Numbered from the stretch's first letter, positions 33,300 through 44,979 are shown. The stretch is 64,000 nucleotides of DNA from Xanthoparmelia taractica (GCA_033085395.1 JANQBS010000072.1:1-64000); one strand, 5' to 3'. A program made the numbers and translations. Notes: generated by a model not told the origin, from the sequence alone.

Positions 33300-33732
33300 C
33301 TACGCGGTGGTTTTTTGGGTGTTTTAATATGATTCCGGGCTTAATTTTGTGGGTTACGTCTCGTGTGTTGACGTGTTGAAGATTTGCTGCTGATCGTGGA
33401 CATCTGATATGCAGTGTTCGCTTCACTCATCATCCACGAGTGACGGCAACACGCTGGCTTCATCACCTATCACGATGAAGATTTGAGGTGATTAGGCACA
33501 TGCCTTTAAAGAAGGTTCTTCTTGAATGGTTGGACGCTTTATCGAGGATTAAGATGATTGTATTCCTATCCAAAAGACGGACGGCGCAGCTTCAATTGAC
33601 GCAGGATACCCGTGCAACTCCTCCGCCAGGAATGTTTCCAAAAGAATGAATTGAAGAAATTCGATCTTTGTCTAGCAACAAGTTTCGGCAAGCCTACATA
33701 TTGGCGATTCCTAAAGGTTTAAAGGTTAGATA
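33300..33732. other. Intergenic
   Basis: Separates two minus-strand genes. It should hold the promoter of the AT-hook gene and the 3' end of the first paralogue. No other feature seen. Confidence 0.45.
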
Positions 33733-34307
33733 CTAATCAGGTGAATCACTAGAAGGCCCGCTCTCTTCTTCAGCCTCGTCCGTCTCCGCCAGCGGTTGCA
33801 CGATTGGTCGGGACTGACCCAAAGCAGACTGCATTGGACGTCTATTGAGATAATATAGAACGGCTTGGCGAGACTTGCTTTGGAGCTCAAATTGCAGCCC
33901 TTCTTCCGGTGTCCTCTTCAGAATTTGGACAGGAACGCTGCACTCGCTGTCAACCCTAGCATACGACCTCCGATACAATTCGATCCACTGTTCAAGAGAT
34001 CTGCGTAGATGGAGCTGGATTCCGTTTCTCTGGTTCTTCTTCGATGGGTAGATGGGGAGGTAGTCGCTCCAGTCCACGTTTGGATCGACCGTCGATGTGA
34101 TCTGTGTCAAGTGTGAGCGGAGGCCTGAAGACTTGGGTTTTGGGTCCTGACCGTCACTATCCTCACCCAACCGGGCTGATATGGTACCCTTCCAATTACT
34201 AAAACCATTTGCCAAAGATACTCATCTGGTATGAGGAGCTTGTACGTCTTCGCCGTTTGGCGATCGATGGTGTAGATTTTGCCTTCTGGGCTTTTGGTGG
34301 TCTTCAT
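33733..34307 (-). CDS. Hypothetical protein, paralogue A of a tandem pair
   Basis: Two exons encode 174 aa: exon 1 34307-34152, a 50-nt intron 34102-34151, exon 2 34101-33733. Exon 1 begins MKTTKSPEGKIYTIDRQT and includes LWQMVLVIGRVP; the splice reads VRIVT|ITSTV in phase 0. Exon 2 is rich in Arg and Ser and ends in an acidic tail. There is no signal peptide or membrane segment. The adjacent gene shares the N-terminal GKIYTI block, the hydrophobic VLVxG strand and the same intron position, so the two are tandem duplicates. I recognise no known domain. Confidence 0.65.
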
Positions 34308-34709
34308 TGTATATACAAAACCGTTTATGATAGTACTAATTCTGAATGTCGTGTTGCTGCTTGCACGTTTCAGGCTGGGGAAATTTCTTTGATTGTGTGC
34401 TGGAGGGTGTTTTGGGGGTTGAGGTTGGGTGGTGAGGTAACATCAATGGCTAGTATGGTAACGAATCAAGAATCGAGCAGTGAGATGCCTGCATTTACCG
34501 CGAAAGGACATTCGTCAGCCTGAAAGCGGGGAATATGTCAGAACAGTACACAGCAATGTGATTCATGGCATGCAAATGCAACTGCATCAAATGAGCAGGG
34601 TAAAGAATCATGTCAGGAATTGACTGCAAAAGGAGAAAATCCGGAGTGACTTCAGAAATACATTTTCCTGGAAACTGCTGAAAATCAGAACGCCTCTACT
34701 AGAAGAACA
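34308..34709. other. Intergenic between paralogues A and B
   Basis: Promoter region of paralogue A and 3' region of paralogue B. Nothing further is identified. Confidence 0.45.
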
Positions 34710-35583
34710 TTATCGAGCTTCTTGAAGCAATTTTGCCAACATTGCACAATGCGCATCCCCTGCGTAGACCATTTCCTGCCGAGCACAAGGAGGAGTCTCT
34801 CTTTTCGAATGTCTGTTCTCTCCCTCGCCTGGCCTGTAAGCCATGTCCCAGCTTCTGGTACTGTCTGATCCTGCAAGTGCCTCAATCCTAGAATCCCGAT
34901 CTTGCTCCACGATGCCCGAAGATGCCATACCGTTCACTGCTTGACATGGCTGTGGCGTCATATGAGGGTACCCAGCTTCTCCGCCCTGCCTGATACTTTC
35001 CGGAGGCCCCAAGGTATTCTGGTCGTGACAATATCCTGCACTGTGAAGACCCTCCGGAAGAGACCGATACGTTTGCCCGCAAGCCTCATCCCACCCCCAC
35101 ATCGAAGAATAAAAGCTCATGATCTTCTCCATCGACACCGCTCTAAGCATCAACTGCATTCCCGCTCTCGGCACAGCCAGCAGGATCGCAAACGGCACCT
35201 CCCACACCCAGTCGAGCCTGACGTATGAATGTTCCACGAGCGCGGAAAACGTCTTGTTCTTTCGCAATGTGACCGTGCTCTCATTGGCAACATTCCTACG
35301 GCGTGGGGCCCTGATTCGTATGTAGTGGTCTGGGTTGGCGCCGTCGGGGATGTTGGGCGTGATCTGCCGACTGTTAGTATGTGACTGAAGTATTTGGGGG
35401 AGCGGGACCAACCATAGCGATGCTGACATAGCCTCGTCGTCCGGTGGTCCAGCCAAGGACGAGGACGAGGTGCTCGCGAAACGCTTGGGGTATGATCACG
35501 GGCTCAAAGAACCAGAGGAAGCTGGTCCATTCTTCGGAGAGTATGGTGTAGATCTTTCCACAAGGATCATAAGGGCTGGTCAT
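34710..35583 (-). CDS. Hypothetical protein, paralogue B of a tandem pair
   Basis: Two exons encode 274 aa: exon 1 35583-35413, a 49-nt intron 35364-35412 with a CTAAC branch sequence, exon 2 35363-34710. Exon 1 starts MTSPYDPCGKIYTILSEEW and carries EHLVLVLGWTTGRRGYVSIA; the splice reads VSIAM|ITPNI in phase 0, the same place as in paralogue A. Exon 2 continues PDHYIRIRAPRRRNVANEST and is longer than in A, with a hydrophilic Arg/Gly/Ser-rich tail not found in A. The shared core is probably a small beta-rich fold. No known domain is recognised and no function assigned. Confidence 0.68.
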
Positions 35584-36042
35584 AGTAGCAGGTCAAAATG
35601 AGTAGGGTTCGGCAAGGAGCAAAAGGTTTTGTCTGCGGTAGATGAAGGATCATGGCGACTATCAGCACATGTACGCCTTTATGTTAAGACGGTTTTCATG
35701 CCCGGTCGGAAACGTGGGCCAGTAACACTGCCCGCAGCTGCAATGAAACCAATATACCAATCGGATGGGGGAATGTAACCGAGACAAGACTGTTGTACCA
35801 CCCAGGTGTCAGTTCTCTGGTTTCATCCCTGGCGATCGCAGATGCCACTCAGATCTGCCGAGGAAACGAAAAGGAAAAAGCAATTGTGAAGCAAAGCTCA
35901 TGTCCCAGAGAATAATCCGATATGGACAAAACAATCCGACATCGTGCTATCTATTGAGAGTACAAACAACCTTATAGATGAGGCTTACAATCGCGTGCAT
36001 GCAACGCCATCGCTAGAATGCTTCCAATAGGTTGTGGTAAGA
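35584..36042. other. Intergenic
   Basis: Upstream of paralogue B and downstream of MSH2, both on the minus strand. No coding features seen. Confidence 0.45.
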
Positions 36043-38909
36043 TCATAATGCTTTGACTGATTGGAAGAAAGGGTTCTCGAGCAACTTCTGATTGCCCATG
36101 ACCAATTCCTTCATCTTGCCCACTTGGTCCTCTGTGCTCATGCCCTTCCCTTGTGTCTCCTTCTTCCACTGCACCAGCATCTCCTTCAACATCGCGCTGC
36201 CTTCTTCTACATCCTCCTTAGAGTGTTTGATGTGTGAGGCCTCGTGCTTAGTTGAAAAATCTTCCAGCTCATCCGCCTTGCGCTTGGCCATATTAACGAC
36301 CTTCTCCGGAAATCTCACGAGCTCAGCGACGTGAATTCCGAAGCTCTGATCGCACACGCCTTCTTCGACTTTGTAGAGTAATGTGACTTCTCTTCGGTCT
36401 TGCTCAGTCCTGTCGCCTATGTGGGCTACGACATGCAAATTCTGCACCTGTGGATACTCCTCCACCAATGCCGTCAGCTCATGGAAATGTGTCGCGAACA
36501 TAGCGAAACATCCAATCTCCCTGACGATGTGCTCCGAGATTGCCCAGGCAAGGCCGAAGCCATCATATGTGCTTGTCCCGCGTCCAAGTTCGTCAATGAT
36601 GATTAGGGAGTCTGAAGAGGCAGATTTTAGTATGTTCGCAGTTTCCAACATCTCGGCCATAAATGTTGAGACTCCTTTAAGCTGCGAATCACTGGCACCA
36701 ACACGAGCGAGGATGCTGTCGAAGAGGGTGAGCTCAGCCTCCAAGCAGGGCACAAAGCAGCCTACTTGCGCCATCAGAGCGATGACGCCAATTTGCCGGA
36801 TGTAAGTCGATTTACCCCCCATATTGGGACCCGTGATGATCAGGAATTCGGAGCTCCCTCGGACTAGAGACACATCATTCGTGATGAATTGAATATCGTC
36901 TTGCATCTCCATACAAGGATGTCGAGCTTCTTTGAGTATGGTGTTGCCTTCGCCCCTAGGATGCATTTTTGGACGTACGTAGGAGGTTGGCGCATGGACC
37001 GAAACGTGGGCAAAGCTGACGATCACATCAAGGTGAGAAAGAACACCTGCCAGTTTCTCGAAAATGGGGCAGTATGACGCTGTAACGCCCACGACTTCGC
37101 TGACAAGACCGGTCTGCGTTCGGTTGTAGTTCTCTGAAAGTTGATCGTGTTCGCGTCTTAGTTTGGTCATCTCAGTCGTAGTGAAGTAGACACCGTTTTT
37201 TTGCGTTGAGCATTCTTGAAATTCTCTTTTGTTGCGTATGCTGCCTGCTTCAGTCCTTGTCAGTCTGAAGCAGTGACCGTGTACCTTGTGGTTTTCAAGG
37301 AATAATTTTTTCCCGATCTCCTGGTCAAGATCATTGCCAACTCTTCGGTGTTCGACGTCCATGTTGTACTTGACCTTTTCAAGTTTCCTGCTCAGAATTC
37401 GTAGGCTGTCATCAAATTCAGGCTTGATGATGTACTCATGTCTGTCAAGGGCATCAAGGTCGACGGTGGATTCCACCATCTCCTGCAATTTGAGTAGGCT
37501 GTTCGAATATTCAATCAATTTTGTAGTGTACTCAGCATCCAAAGGGTCTTTGTACTGCTCATCCATGATACCTTCCAAGGTACCAATGAGCGGAGGTAGC
37601 CGGATAGAGAGCTGATATGCCCTCACGACGTCCTCTAGGCTTGCTAATTTCCTCTGGAACCTTTTAGCCAGCCTGTATAAATCAGGAATGAATTTCAGAT
37701 GCTCTTCCTGGATTGTTTGCCGCAACTCTGTGTCCATCACAAAGGCTTCTACTAATTGTTGACGTCGTTCGATCTCTTCCAGGCTCATCAAAGGCTGTTT
37801 GAGCCACTGTGCAAGCAGCCGACTTCCAACAGGCGTCTTGCAATGATTGAGTAGACCATATAGGTTCATGTTCTTTGACCCATCTCGCGGCCCTGGCATA
37901 AGATTGAGAGCCTTGAGCGCCGACGCATCCAGCTTCATGTACTGGGACAGGTCGTGCTGATAGAGCTGATACTGCCCAAAATTGGAAGGATCCGACAAGA
38001 GTCCAAGGTACTTGATTAGAGCAGCTGCGGAGCCCATAGCGAGCTTCAGATCTGTTTGGGGCAATGTTCCTACGGCACGCTCATCCCGTAGAAGCCGGGT
38101 TAGGTCCTGCTCTATGTCTTTCGCACCGAAATCGCCACCAGAACGCTCCCCAACAGCGATACCGCAATTTCCGGCAATTGCTTTGATCTTCGCCAACTCA
38201 CTATCTTTCTTCTGACCCTCGCTTTGAATTAGACACTCTTTGACACCAAGTTGGATGAGGAGCGATTCGAGATTCGAGTACAGGTCGTTGTCAAGGAATT
38301 CGCTGACTCCCAGTTCCCGCACGCTGGCATCTGCGAAGCATACCCCTACATTTCTCGCCTCTGATGCCTTCGCAGTAACTTTGACTGCGAGGATTATGGG
38401 TGCCGAGTCCACTTGTCCACCGAGCTCATCTTCGACATCCTGTAGATTCCCCGGAGATGCCTGCTTTTTCATCTTCCATTGCATTTTGCCCATGCTCTCC
38501 CAGATCTCTACCCTCTTGCCTAATCTGAAAAGAGCTTCTCGAAGGAAGTTACGGTAAACAGTAATGGTCATCGTGACAGATGGCAAGCCGGTGTCTGTCT
38601 TGCCTAGTTGGCGAAGAACGGAGGTAGACTTGTAAACCTATCAATAGGATCAGACGAGCACTCTGGTAGCGGAAAGAAGCTCACTCACTGTCATTGCAAT
38701 GAATGCGGCATCATCGCCATGTGCTGTGTAGAAGTCACCTCCACTGGTGCCTCGTTTGAATATTCGAACGGTCTCGTCGTCCTTCACTGGAAGATTCCGA
38801 AAGAAGCTTATGAACCCGACCTCGTCATCGACCTGATCCAACTTGAGCTCTTGCGATTCGAAGATGCATTTGCAGACTGCATTACCTTCAACTCAGGCCT
38901 CGACGACAT
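36043..38909 (-). CDS. MSH2: DNA mismatch repair protein Msh2
   Basis: MutS homologue that pairs with Msh6 or Msh3 to recognise mismatches and insertion/deletion loops in the nucleus. The ATG at 38909 encodes MSSRPELK on a 24-nt first exon. A 44-nt intron (38842-38885) joins it to LDQVDDEVGFISFFRNLPVK, and a second short intron (starting after IAMT) joins VYKSTSVLRQLGKTDTG. The remainder is one exon of about 2.5 kb. Domains in order: mismatch-binding domain I, connector, lever/clamp (MPGPRDGSKNMNLYGLLNHC) and ATPase. The Walker A is TGPNMGGKSTYIRQ, the Walker B is LIIIDELGRGTSTYDGFGLA, and the ATHFHEL motif follows. Length near 930 aa is normal. An ACGCGT lies 152 bp upstream of the start. 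Confidence 0.97.
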
Positions 38910-41542
38910 AGCTGCCGCAGGGTGTTTGTTCTAGCTATTTTGCTTTCTGCACCACTACCCAAAGGTCCCGGAATATCAATTTAAGTAATCACCAAGTCCG
39001 TCAGGCGCAATTGATCTTCTCAAAGATCGTTTGTGTCAATATCGAGCAAAGGGCCACTGTACGCGTGAATGATAGGGCTGAAAATCGCGCTAATTCGACG
39101 TGACAAGACTAGCAATCTCGGCCAAAACTTTCTATGAGAGGTTTCAGACGACCACTTGAGGCCAAATGGTCAAGCATAATAATGATGCCTCAGGTATGGA
39201 ATCAATTGTCCGTACCATTTGGTGATGTGCGTTTCTTCAAACCAGTCTCGTGAAATGGTATTGATCTTTAACCGTCTCTCTTCTCAGCACCTCGACCACA
39301 CTGGACTTTGTCTTCTTCAATACTGTACGAGATTTTACTTGAAAGGGTTCATAAAGGAGTGATTCTATTTTCGTTTTTGATCTGCCTACTTCAGAATTAG
39401 TATACCTTCTTCGAGATCCAGTCTTCGGGTTGTAGATCAGGTATGGGTATCATGATGAACCTTTTGTTTGCAGAACACTGCTTGAGACTCAGACGTGGCA
39501 TATCAAAATGATGGAAAGGTTGCTCCGGAAAGAGGCAATCACTCGAGATGGTCCTACACTAAGAATCCCTCTGGATAGGAGCGGTCTCTTACTCTCATCC
39601 ATTTCCATTTCTACCAGATTCGCTTCCCTATAGACTTTGTTGATGACCCTGGGTTTCTGCATTACTGTGTGTAAGTTTTTTCTTCGCCCGCGGTCCTGAT
39701 CCAAAACCCGCGTTACTACCGCAGGCATACTTTAATTACCCCCAACGTCCACAGCGGCTGCTTTCGGAGCCTCTAATGGCTCAGAAGTGTTGTGCAGGGG
39801 TCTATTGTCATCGCCGTCTTGTTTGTTAGAGCTATTTTAGCTCTAGCCGCCTTTAAACTTACTGCAGATGGAGCTACCTTTGCTGCTTTTGCTGCTGTGA
39901 GACTGCTGGTTCCGGGGGGCTTTGCAATAGCCATGTAATTGTGAAGAATTCGTCAAAGAGCGGAGCCACGACAGGAGAATAGGCACAGACCAAGTCTACG
40001 CCCGCTCTGATGGTTGTCGAGTTTTGTGGTTCCGTAGTCGGCTAGCTGGTGTCTGTCTCTTTGCCCAGGGCGCTGGGCCCAGCGTCAAATACTCAACTCC
40101 TGAATCGGCACAGGCAAGAAGCTTGCTGACTTCACAGTACTCGTATACGGATCAAGCTTGCTGCACAAGTCCTGCTTCGCGAATTAAATTGCCTCACAGA
40201 CTCTAGTCCAAGATACTCATTAGCCGCCAATCAAAAAGGCTCTGACAAATCCAATGTTTCCATTGAGACGCGCATGCAGACACTATGATATGATCACTGG
40301 GTGTATCAACAGCGCCAAATAAGCAACCGTATCGAATATGCTACTCGGAGTATCTGACACGCTGCTTCTCACGCTACAAACCCACAATATGGCGGTTAGC
40401 GACAAGGGAAGCCAAAACAAGCTGACACATCGACTGCATTTGTCTGGTTCATCGATTTCTTGGGATCCTTGATCGAGCGCATACTACAGTGCCAAAACCC
40501 ATGAGCTGGTGCCTCATGCTCTCGTCGAAACTTCGTCCAAAATGCAATTGACTATATTTTGTAGGAGGAAGTCCTGTCCCACGCACGGGTCTGGCCGATA
40601 TGACACGCGAATGCGGTATCTACGATTTTTCGTCTACGCCTTTCTCCGTACCCTATATTGTGCACTACTAGATAATTACGAGTATGAGTGGCCATGACTG
40701 TGAGCACCGTGCGTTTTCTGGAGCAAACCGCAAGTACTCGAGTGCGTGCATGGAGCGGGAAGATAATTAGGTGAGGTATCTAATATTACGCCGTCCTTTC
40801 CCCTTTTACTTCGCCTACGTTCTTTCATCCTTACGATTCACTTGCTTACAGCTTCCCTTTCGCCTCTGACTCAGCTAGCTTAGAAGGCTAGGTGCTGGGA
40901 AATATAGAGCGTTGCAACAACGCCGGGTGTCACCTGTGAGGGGGAGCATGAGTGAGAAAGTGACCATTGCAATATCGACTTCTCCTTTACGGTGCAGACC
41001 TGGAGCAAACATTCTAAGAGTATATTGGTTTTCTCAACCACCTTTGATAGAATGGCGACTGTGATGTCTCCGTTCACGGGAAGACGATGCTGTCATGACG
41101 ACTTGCTCAAAAACGGTGCAATGGAAGTATGTTACGAGCTATAACCTAGAACAGCGGAATTGCAGGAAGATGGGGCCCTTGTGGTCGTGTACTTAGGTTT
41201 TGAACTCATACTGCGGAAGAAAGTGGTGTAGATGACCTGCATTACTTTACAATATAACTTTAGTAAGTCTTAGGCCAAGACAAGAATTTCCGGCAACATT
41301 GAACTGCTCAGCACTGGGCAACGGTTTCATACACCTATTGTCATTTAAATACATGGGCCTTGTAAATATATTCGAGTAGGATTTTACTGGAGACAGTCAC
41401 GCTGGATCGTTCCCTCCGTCTCTATTTCAGCTGCACTCTCGCGGTTGTCCTCTTGTTTGCTCTGTTGAAGGGTCGCTTCATCTCACACTTCACGAGTGTA
41501 CTGATTTCTCACGGCGATCTTACCCATACAAAAGGAATCAAC
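38910..41542. other. Long gene-poor intergenic region
   Basis: About 2.6 kb between MSH2 and the chitinase. It should contain both promoters. Weak candidates on the minus strand (39489-39728; and an ATG at 39934 opening an Ala/Lys-rich frame with a plausible 50-nt intron) do not resemble known proteins and are not annotated as genes. No repeats of note. Confidence 0.5.
39061..39066. promoter_or_regulatory. MCB-like ACGCGT site upstream of MSH2
   Basis: ACGCGT, palindromic, 152 bp upstream of the MSH2 start codon. MBF/MCB elements drive G1/S expression of replication and repair genes in yeasts. The match is exact but could occur by chance. Confidence 0.35.
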
Positions 41543-43002
41543 ATGGGGCGCGGCACTGAATACAAGGCTGTTGTGTACTTTGTGAACTGGTAGGTCTCCA
41601 CGATGTGAGAAAGAGCCTAACGGCTGAAACCCCTCATTCTCAAGGGCTATCTACGGAAGAAACCATCAACCGCAGGACCTTCCAGCGGACAAGCTTACAC
41701 ATATCTTGTACGCTTTTGCCAATGTCCGACCAGATAGCGGTGAAGTGTAAGTTCCGGATCTCATGCTCCTAAACCTGCCTGACACTATGAAGGTATCTTA
41801 CAGATACCTGGTCAGATACGGACAAGGTACGGAGATATTCTAGCTGCTAGTATTTTCTTTTCATCTTAGCCATCTGTCAGCATTACCCGGGCGACTCGTG
41901 GAATGATTCCGGAACAAATGTGTACGGCTGCATCAAGCAACTTTTCTTATTGAAGAAGAAGCATCGCCATCTCAAAGTTCTCCTCTCGATTGGGGGTTGG
42001 ACATATTCTTCGAATTTTGCACAGCCAGCTTCGACACAGGCTGGCAGAGAGACATTTGCCAAGTCTGCTGTGCAATTGGTCAAGGATTTGGGGCTTGATG
42101 GTGATTCTCCGGCGGGATTGAACAACTATTTCGTGCTGAGACTGGTCTAGGATTGGACGTTGACTGGGAATATCCCAAAAATGACAAAGAAGCCCAAAAT
42201 CTTGTCGATCTTCTTAGGGAGACAAGAGCAGTGAGCATACTCGTCCTCCCGTGAACGACGCTCAGGCTTACGGCTACCAGGCTCTGGACACGTGTAGCAC
42301 CAGTCATGGCAAGATGCTTCTCACAGTGGCTTGTCCAGCAGGTACATCTCATGGCCGAAGCCGAGATTAATTGATTCTCATTGCTTGATAGGGCCTCAGA
42401 ACTACGAGAAGATGAATCTCAAGAGTATGGATTCATATCTAGACTTCTGGAATCTCATGGCATACGACTATGCGGGCTCCTGGGACGCCACAGCTGGCCA
42501 TCAGTCTAATCTCTATCCGTCCAGCTCCAACCCATCTAGCACACCATTTTCCACGGCTAAAGCAATCGAGTACTATAGAAGCCAAGGGATCTCCCCTTCA
42601 AAGATTGTGCTAGGCATGCCTCTGTATGGTAGAGCTTTTGCTTCCACAAACGGAGTTGGGCAGCCATTCTCTGGCACTGGTCCGGGCAGCTGGGAGCAAG
42701 GTGTATGGGACTTCAAAGCTCTGCCGCATCAGGGAGCGAAGGAAATGATGGACAAGGAGATTGGAGCCAGCTGGAGCTATGATGCTGAGAAGCGGTTGAT
42801 GGTGAGCTATGATACGATTGAGCTGGCCAAGAAGAAGGTAGATTTTCTCAAGAAAGAAAACCTGGGAGGGGTTATGTGGTGGGAAAGTAGTGGGGATAAA
42901 GAGGGAGAGCAGAGTCTCATTGGGACGGTAGGTTACTCAACGAAATGTAATTCTCTGGCAGCAACGCTTACCCGAATTGAAGGTGGTTCATGCGCTTGGT
43001 AA
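41543..43002 (+). CDS. GH18 chitinase, ChiB-like intracellular/autolytic type
   Basis: Endo/exo-acting chitinase of glycoside hydrolase family 18. About seven short-intron exons. The N-terminus is MGRGTEYKAVVYFVNWAIYG with no signal peptide, as in ChiB-type fungal chitinases linked to autolysis. Motifs: LTHILYAFANVRPDSGEVYL, LKVLLSIGGWTYSSNFA and the catalytic DGLDVDWEYP (DxxDxDxE, created by splicing across the intron ending just before GATTGGACG). Further on are DFWNLMAYDYAGSW, KIVLGMPLYGRAF and GVMWWESSGD. It ends ...GGSCAW without a carbohydrate-binding module. The junction near 42230-42276 is unsure: the simplest splice removes only 35 nt. The barrel otherwise looks complete. Confidence 0.93.
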
Positions 43003-43316
43003 GATTGACAGTAACAAAAACACACTGTCATATCCGGACTCGAAATATGAAAATTTGCGGAACCGCTTCCCCAACGACTGAACAACGACCGAGGACACTG
43101 GCAGTCACCTTGTATTATTGCTCATAGCTGCTACCCAGCCTCAATCATTTCGTGGAAGCACTATGCGAGTCTTAGGGCATGCACCCAAAAGCCGAAAGTC
43201 GTGAAACCGGGTCATGCAATGCTTCTATTGGGAGAGACACTGAAATCTCACTTATATAAAACATAGTCTGCTCCCTTGAAAACCGCGCGTCTTCCCTAGA
43301 GTCTTCCTTTCGGGCT
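43003..43316. other. Convergent 3' region of chitinase and NDUFS8
   Basis: Tail-to-tail spacer of 314 bp. No features beyond presumed 3' UTRs. Confidence 0.5.
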
Positions 43317-44071
43317 TTACCGGTATGGAGCATCAGCCCTTGCTACTGCTGCCAGCTCGGACTCCCACTTGTCCCCGTTGGCCAACAGCTTCTCTTTATT
43401 GTAAAGCAGCTCTTCCCTCGTTTCCGTGGCGTATTCTGCGTTTGGAGCTATACATGTGACGTTAGCCATTAGCCATACGCAAACAGTCCGTTATCCCAAG
43501 GAAATGACCTACACTCAACAATTGCGTCCACCGGGCAACTCTCCTGACAGAATCCGCAATAGATGCACTTTGTCATATCAAGATCATATCTCGTAGTCCT
43601 CCTACTCCCATCTTCTCTCTCTTCAGCCTCAATCGTAATACAGCTCGCTGGGCAAATAGCCTCGCACAGCTTGCAAGCAATACACCTCTCCTCCCCTGTC
43701 GGATACCGCCTCAAAGCATGCTCGCCACGAAACCTCGGAGAGATTGGCCCCTTTTCAAAAGGATAGTAAATGGTATATGGCGGGCGAAAGAACTGCTCTA
43801 GCACCACATACATGCCTCGCAGGATCTCGGTGAGGAGGAAGTATTTGCCGGCTTTGTCAAGGGAAGACTCTTTGCTTTCGTCCCAGCGCTTCATTCGTGG
43901 GAGCCGGAAACCTTTGGGTGGTGGGCCTGCTGGAAGTGCGGCTAGGCGGGAGGTGCTAGTGAAGGTGGCGGATGGCATTGTTGTGCGTGCGGCGAGGAAT
44001 GCAGTGAGGGGCACGGAGGTGGGGCGCACGCGTGTGAGCATCGTAAGAGGGCGTGCTGATGCCATGGTCAT
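43317..44071 (-). CDS. NDUFS8: Complex I iron-sulfur subunit NDUFS8 (TYKY/NUIM, 23 kDa)
   Basis: Carries clusters N6a and N6b in the peripheral arm of mitochondrial complex I. The N-terminus is a Ser/Thr/Arg-rich presequence (MTMASARPLTMLTRVRPTSV). The mature part includes RPPYTIYYPFEKGPISPRFR, the ferredoxin motifs CIACKLCEAICP and CIYCGFCQESCP, and CPVDAIVE. One intron near 43450-43510 then joins APNAEYATETREELLYNKEK, and the frame ends ARADAPYR at 43317. Without splicing the frame runs into a false stop after DNGLFAYG. It is divergent from the mitochondrial ACP gene with 213 bp between start codons; ACP is itself a complex I subunit. Confidence 0.97.
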
Positions 44072-44168
44072 GAGTATAGAATGGTGGTGGATATAGGGAA
44101 CGGTGTTGTGGCGAAGTGCAGATTGGGAAGTGAACGTGAATGCGGTAGTGAAAACAGCGTGCGCCCTG

Positions 44169-44173
44169 ATTGG
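44169..44173. promoter_or_regulatory. CCAAT box in NDUFS8/ACP bidirectional promoter
   Basis: ATTGG (CCAAT on the minus strand) sits roughly in the middle of the 213-bp divergent promoter, 98 bp from the NDUFS8 start and 112 bp from the ACP start. CCAAT is bound by the HAP complex, a regulator of respiratory genes in fungi. The motif is short and regulation is inferred. Confidence 0.45.
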
Positions 44174-44284
44174 CTGAATTTAGGATATGACGCTAAGGGT
44201 CGCTAGTGCGAATCAAGTCGGAGCTCTTCAGCATCATCATCAAGAACAGTACAACGACCATAAATTGAAGTCAGAACTTTCAAA

Positions 44285-44979
44285 ATGATCCGTACCGCTC
44301 TTTTCCACTCTATCCGATGCGCCTCAAGGTCCGTGGCGAGGACACAACTACCAGCGTCGCGGCCAATTGCTCCATGCTTCTCCGTCACTTACACCCGGTC
44401 TACTCCAGCTCCACGATACGCGGGAAACAGATACTACTCAGCACCAGCAGGGCTATCAAAGCCAGAGGTTGAGGGGAGGATAATGGATCTGCTGAAGAAT
44501 TTTGACAAGGTATGGCTGATTGCGGGTTTGAGATATGGAGAAGTGGGCTAAAAGATTGCAATACAGGTCAAAGATGCGTCGAAGGTATGGTTGGCAACGC
44601 CTCTAGGTTACAACAGCGTCTCTGATAAAGTGCAAGCTCTCAAGTACGTCACACTTTTCGAATGACTTAGGGTTGGACAGCTTGGATACTGTGGAGGTAG
44701 TTATGGCTATTGAGGAGGTAAGCCACTTAATGGATGGCAAGGCTTTTGCCAGTCTCATGATCGCACAGGAATTCAGTATTGAAATCCCGGACAAGGAGGC
44801 AGACGCCATTTTGAGCAGTATGCTTCCTCAACAGAAAATGGGATTGCCCTGACTACTATGGTGCTAATTATCTTGCAGTCGACAAAGCAGTGAACTATAT
44901 ACTAGGCCAGCCAGATGGTAAGTTCTTGCAAGAATTTTGCTTGTCGTACAGCTGCTAATACGTTCCTTCAGCTCACTGA
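44285..44979 (+). CDS. ACP1: Mitochondrial acyl carrier protein / complex I subunit NDUFAB1
   Basis: Carries acyl chains on phosphopantetheine for mitochondrial fatty-acid synthesis and is an accessory subunit of complex I. Six exons give exactly 139 aa: 44285-44509, 44567-44584, 44637-44717, 44769-44817, 44879-44917 and 44972-44979. The presequence (MIRTALFHSIRCASRSVART) is followed by EGRIMDLLKNFDK, the 6-codon exon VKDASK, and LSSTSHFSNDLGLDSLDTVE, whose DSL serine receives the prosthetic group. EEEFSIEIPDKEADAIL and DKAVNYILGQPDAH complete it. Two exons are tiny (18 and 8 coding nt), so automatic predictors may miss them. Shares its promoter with NDUFS8. Confidence 0.96.

Noticed and set aside
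39489..39950. Possible small minus-strand gene(s)
   Set aside because: An ATG at 39934 with a plausible intron and the frame at 39489-39728 exist, but the parts do not join in phase into a recognisable protein.
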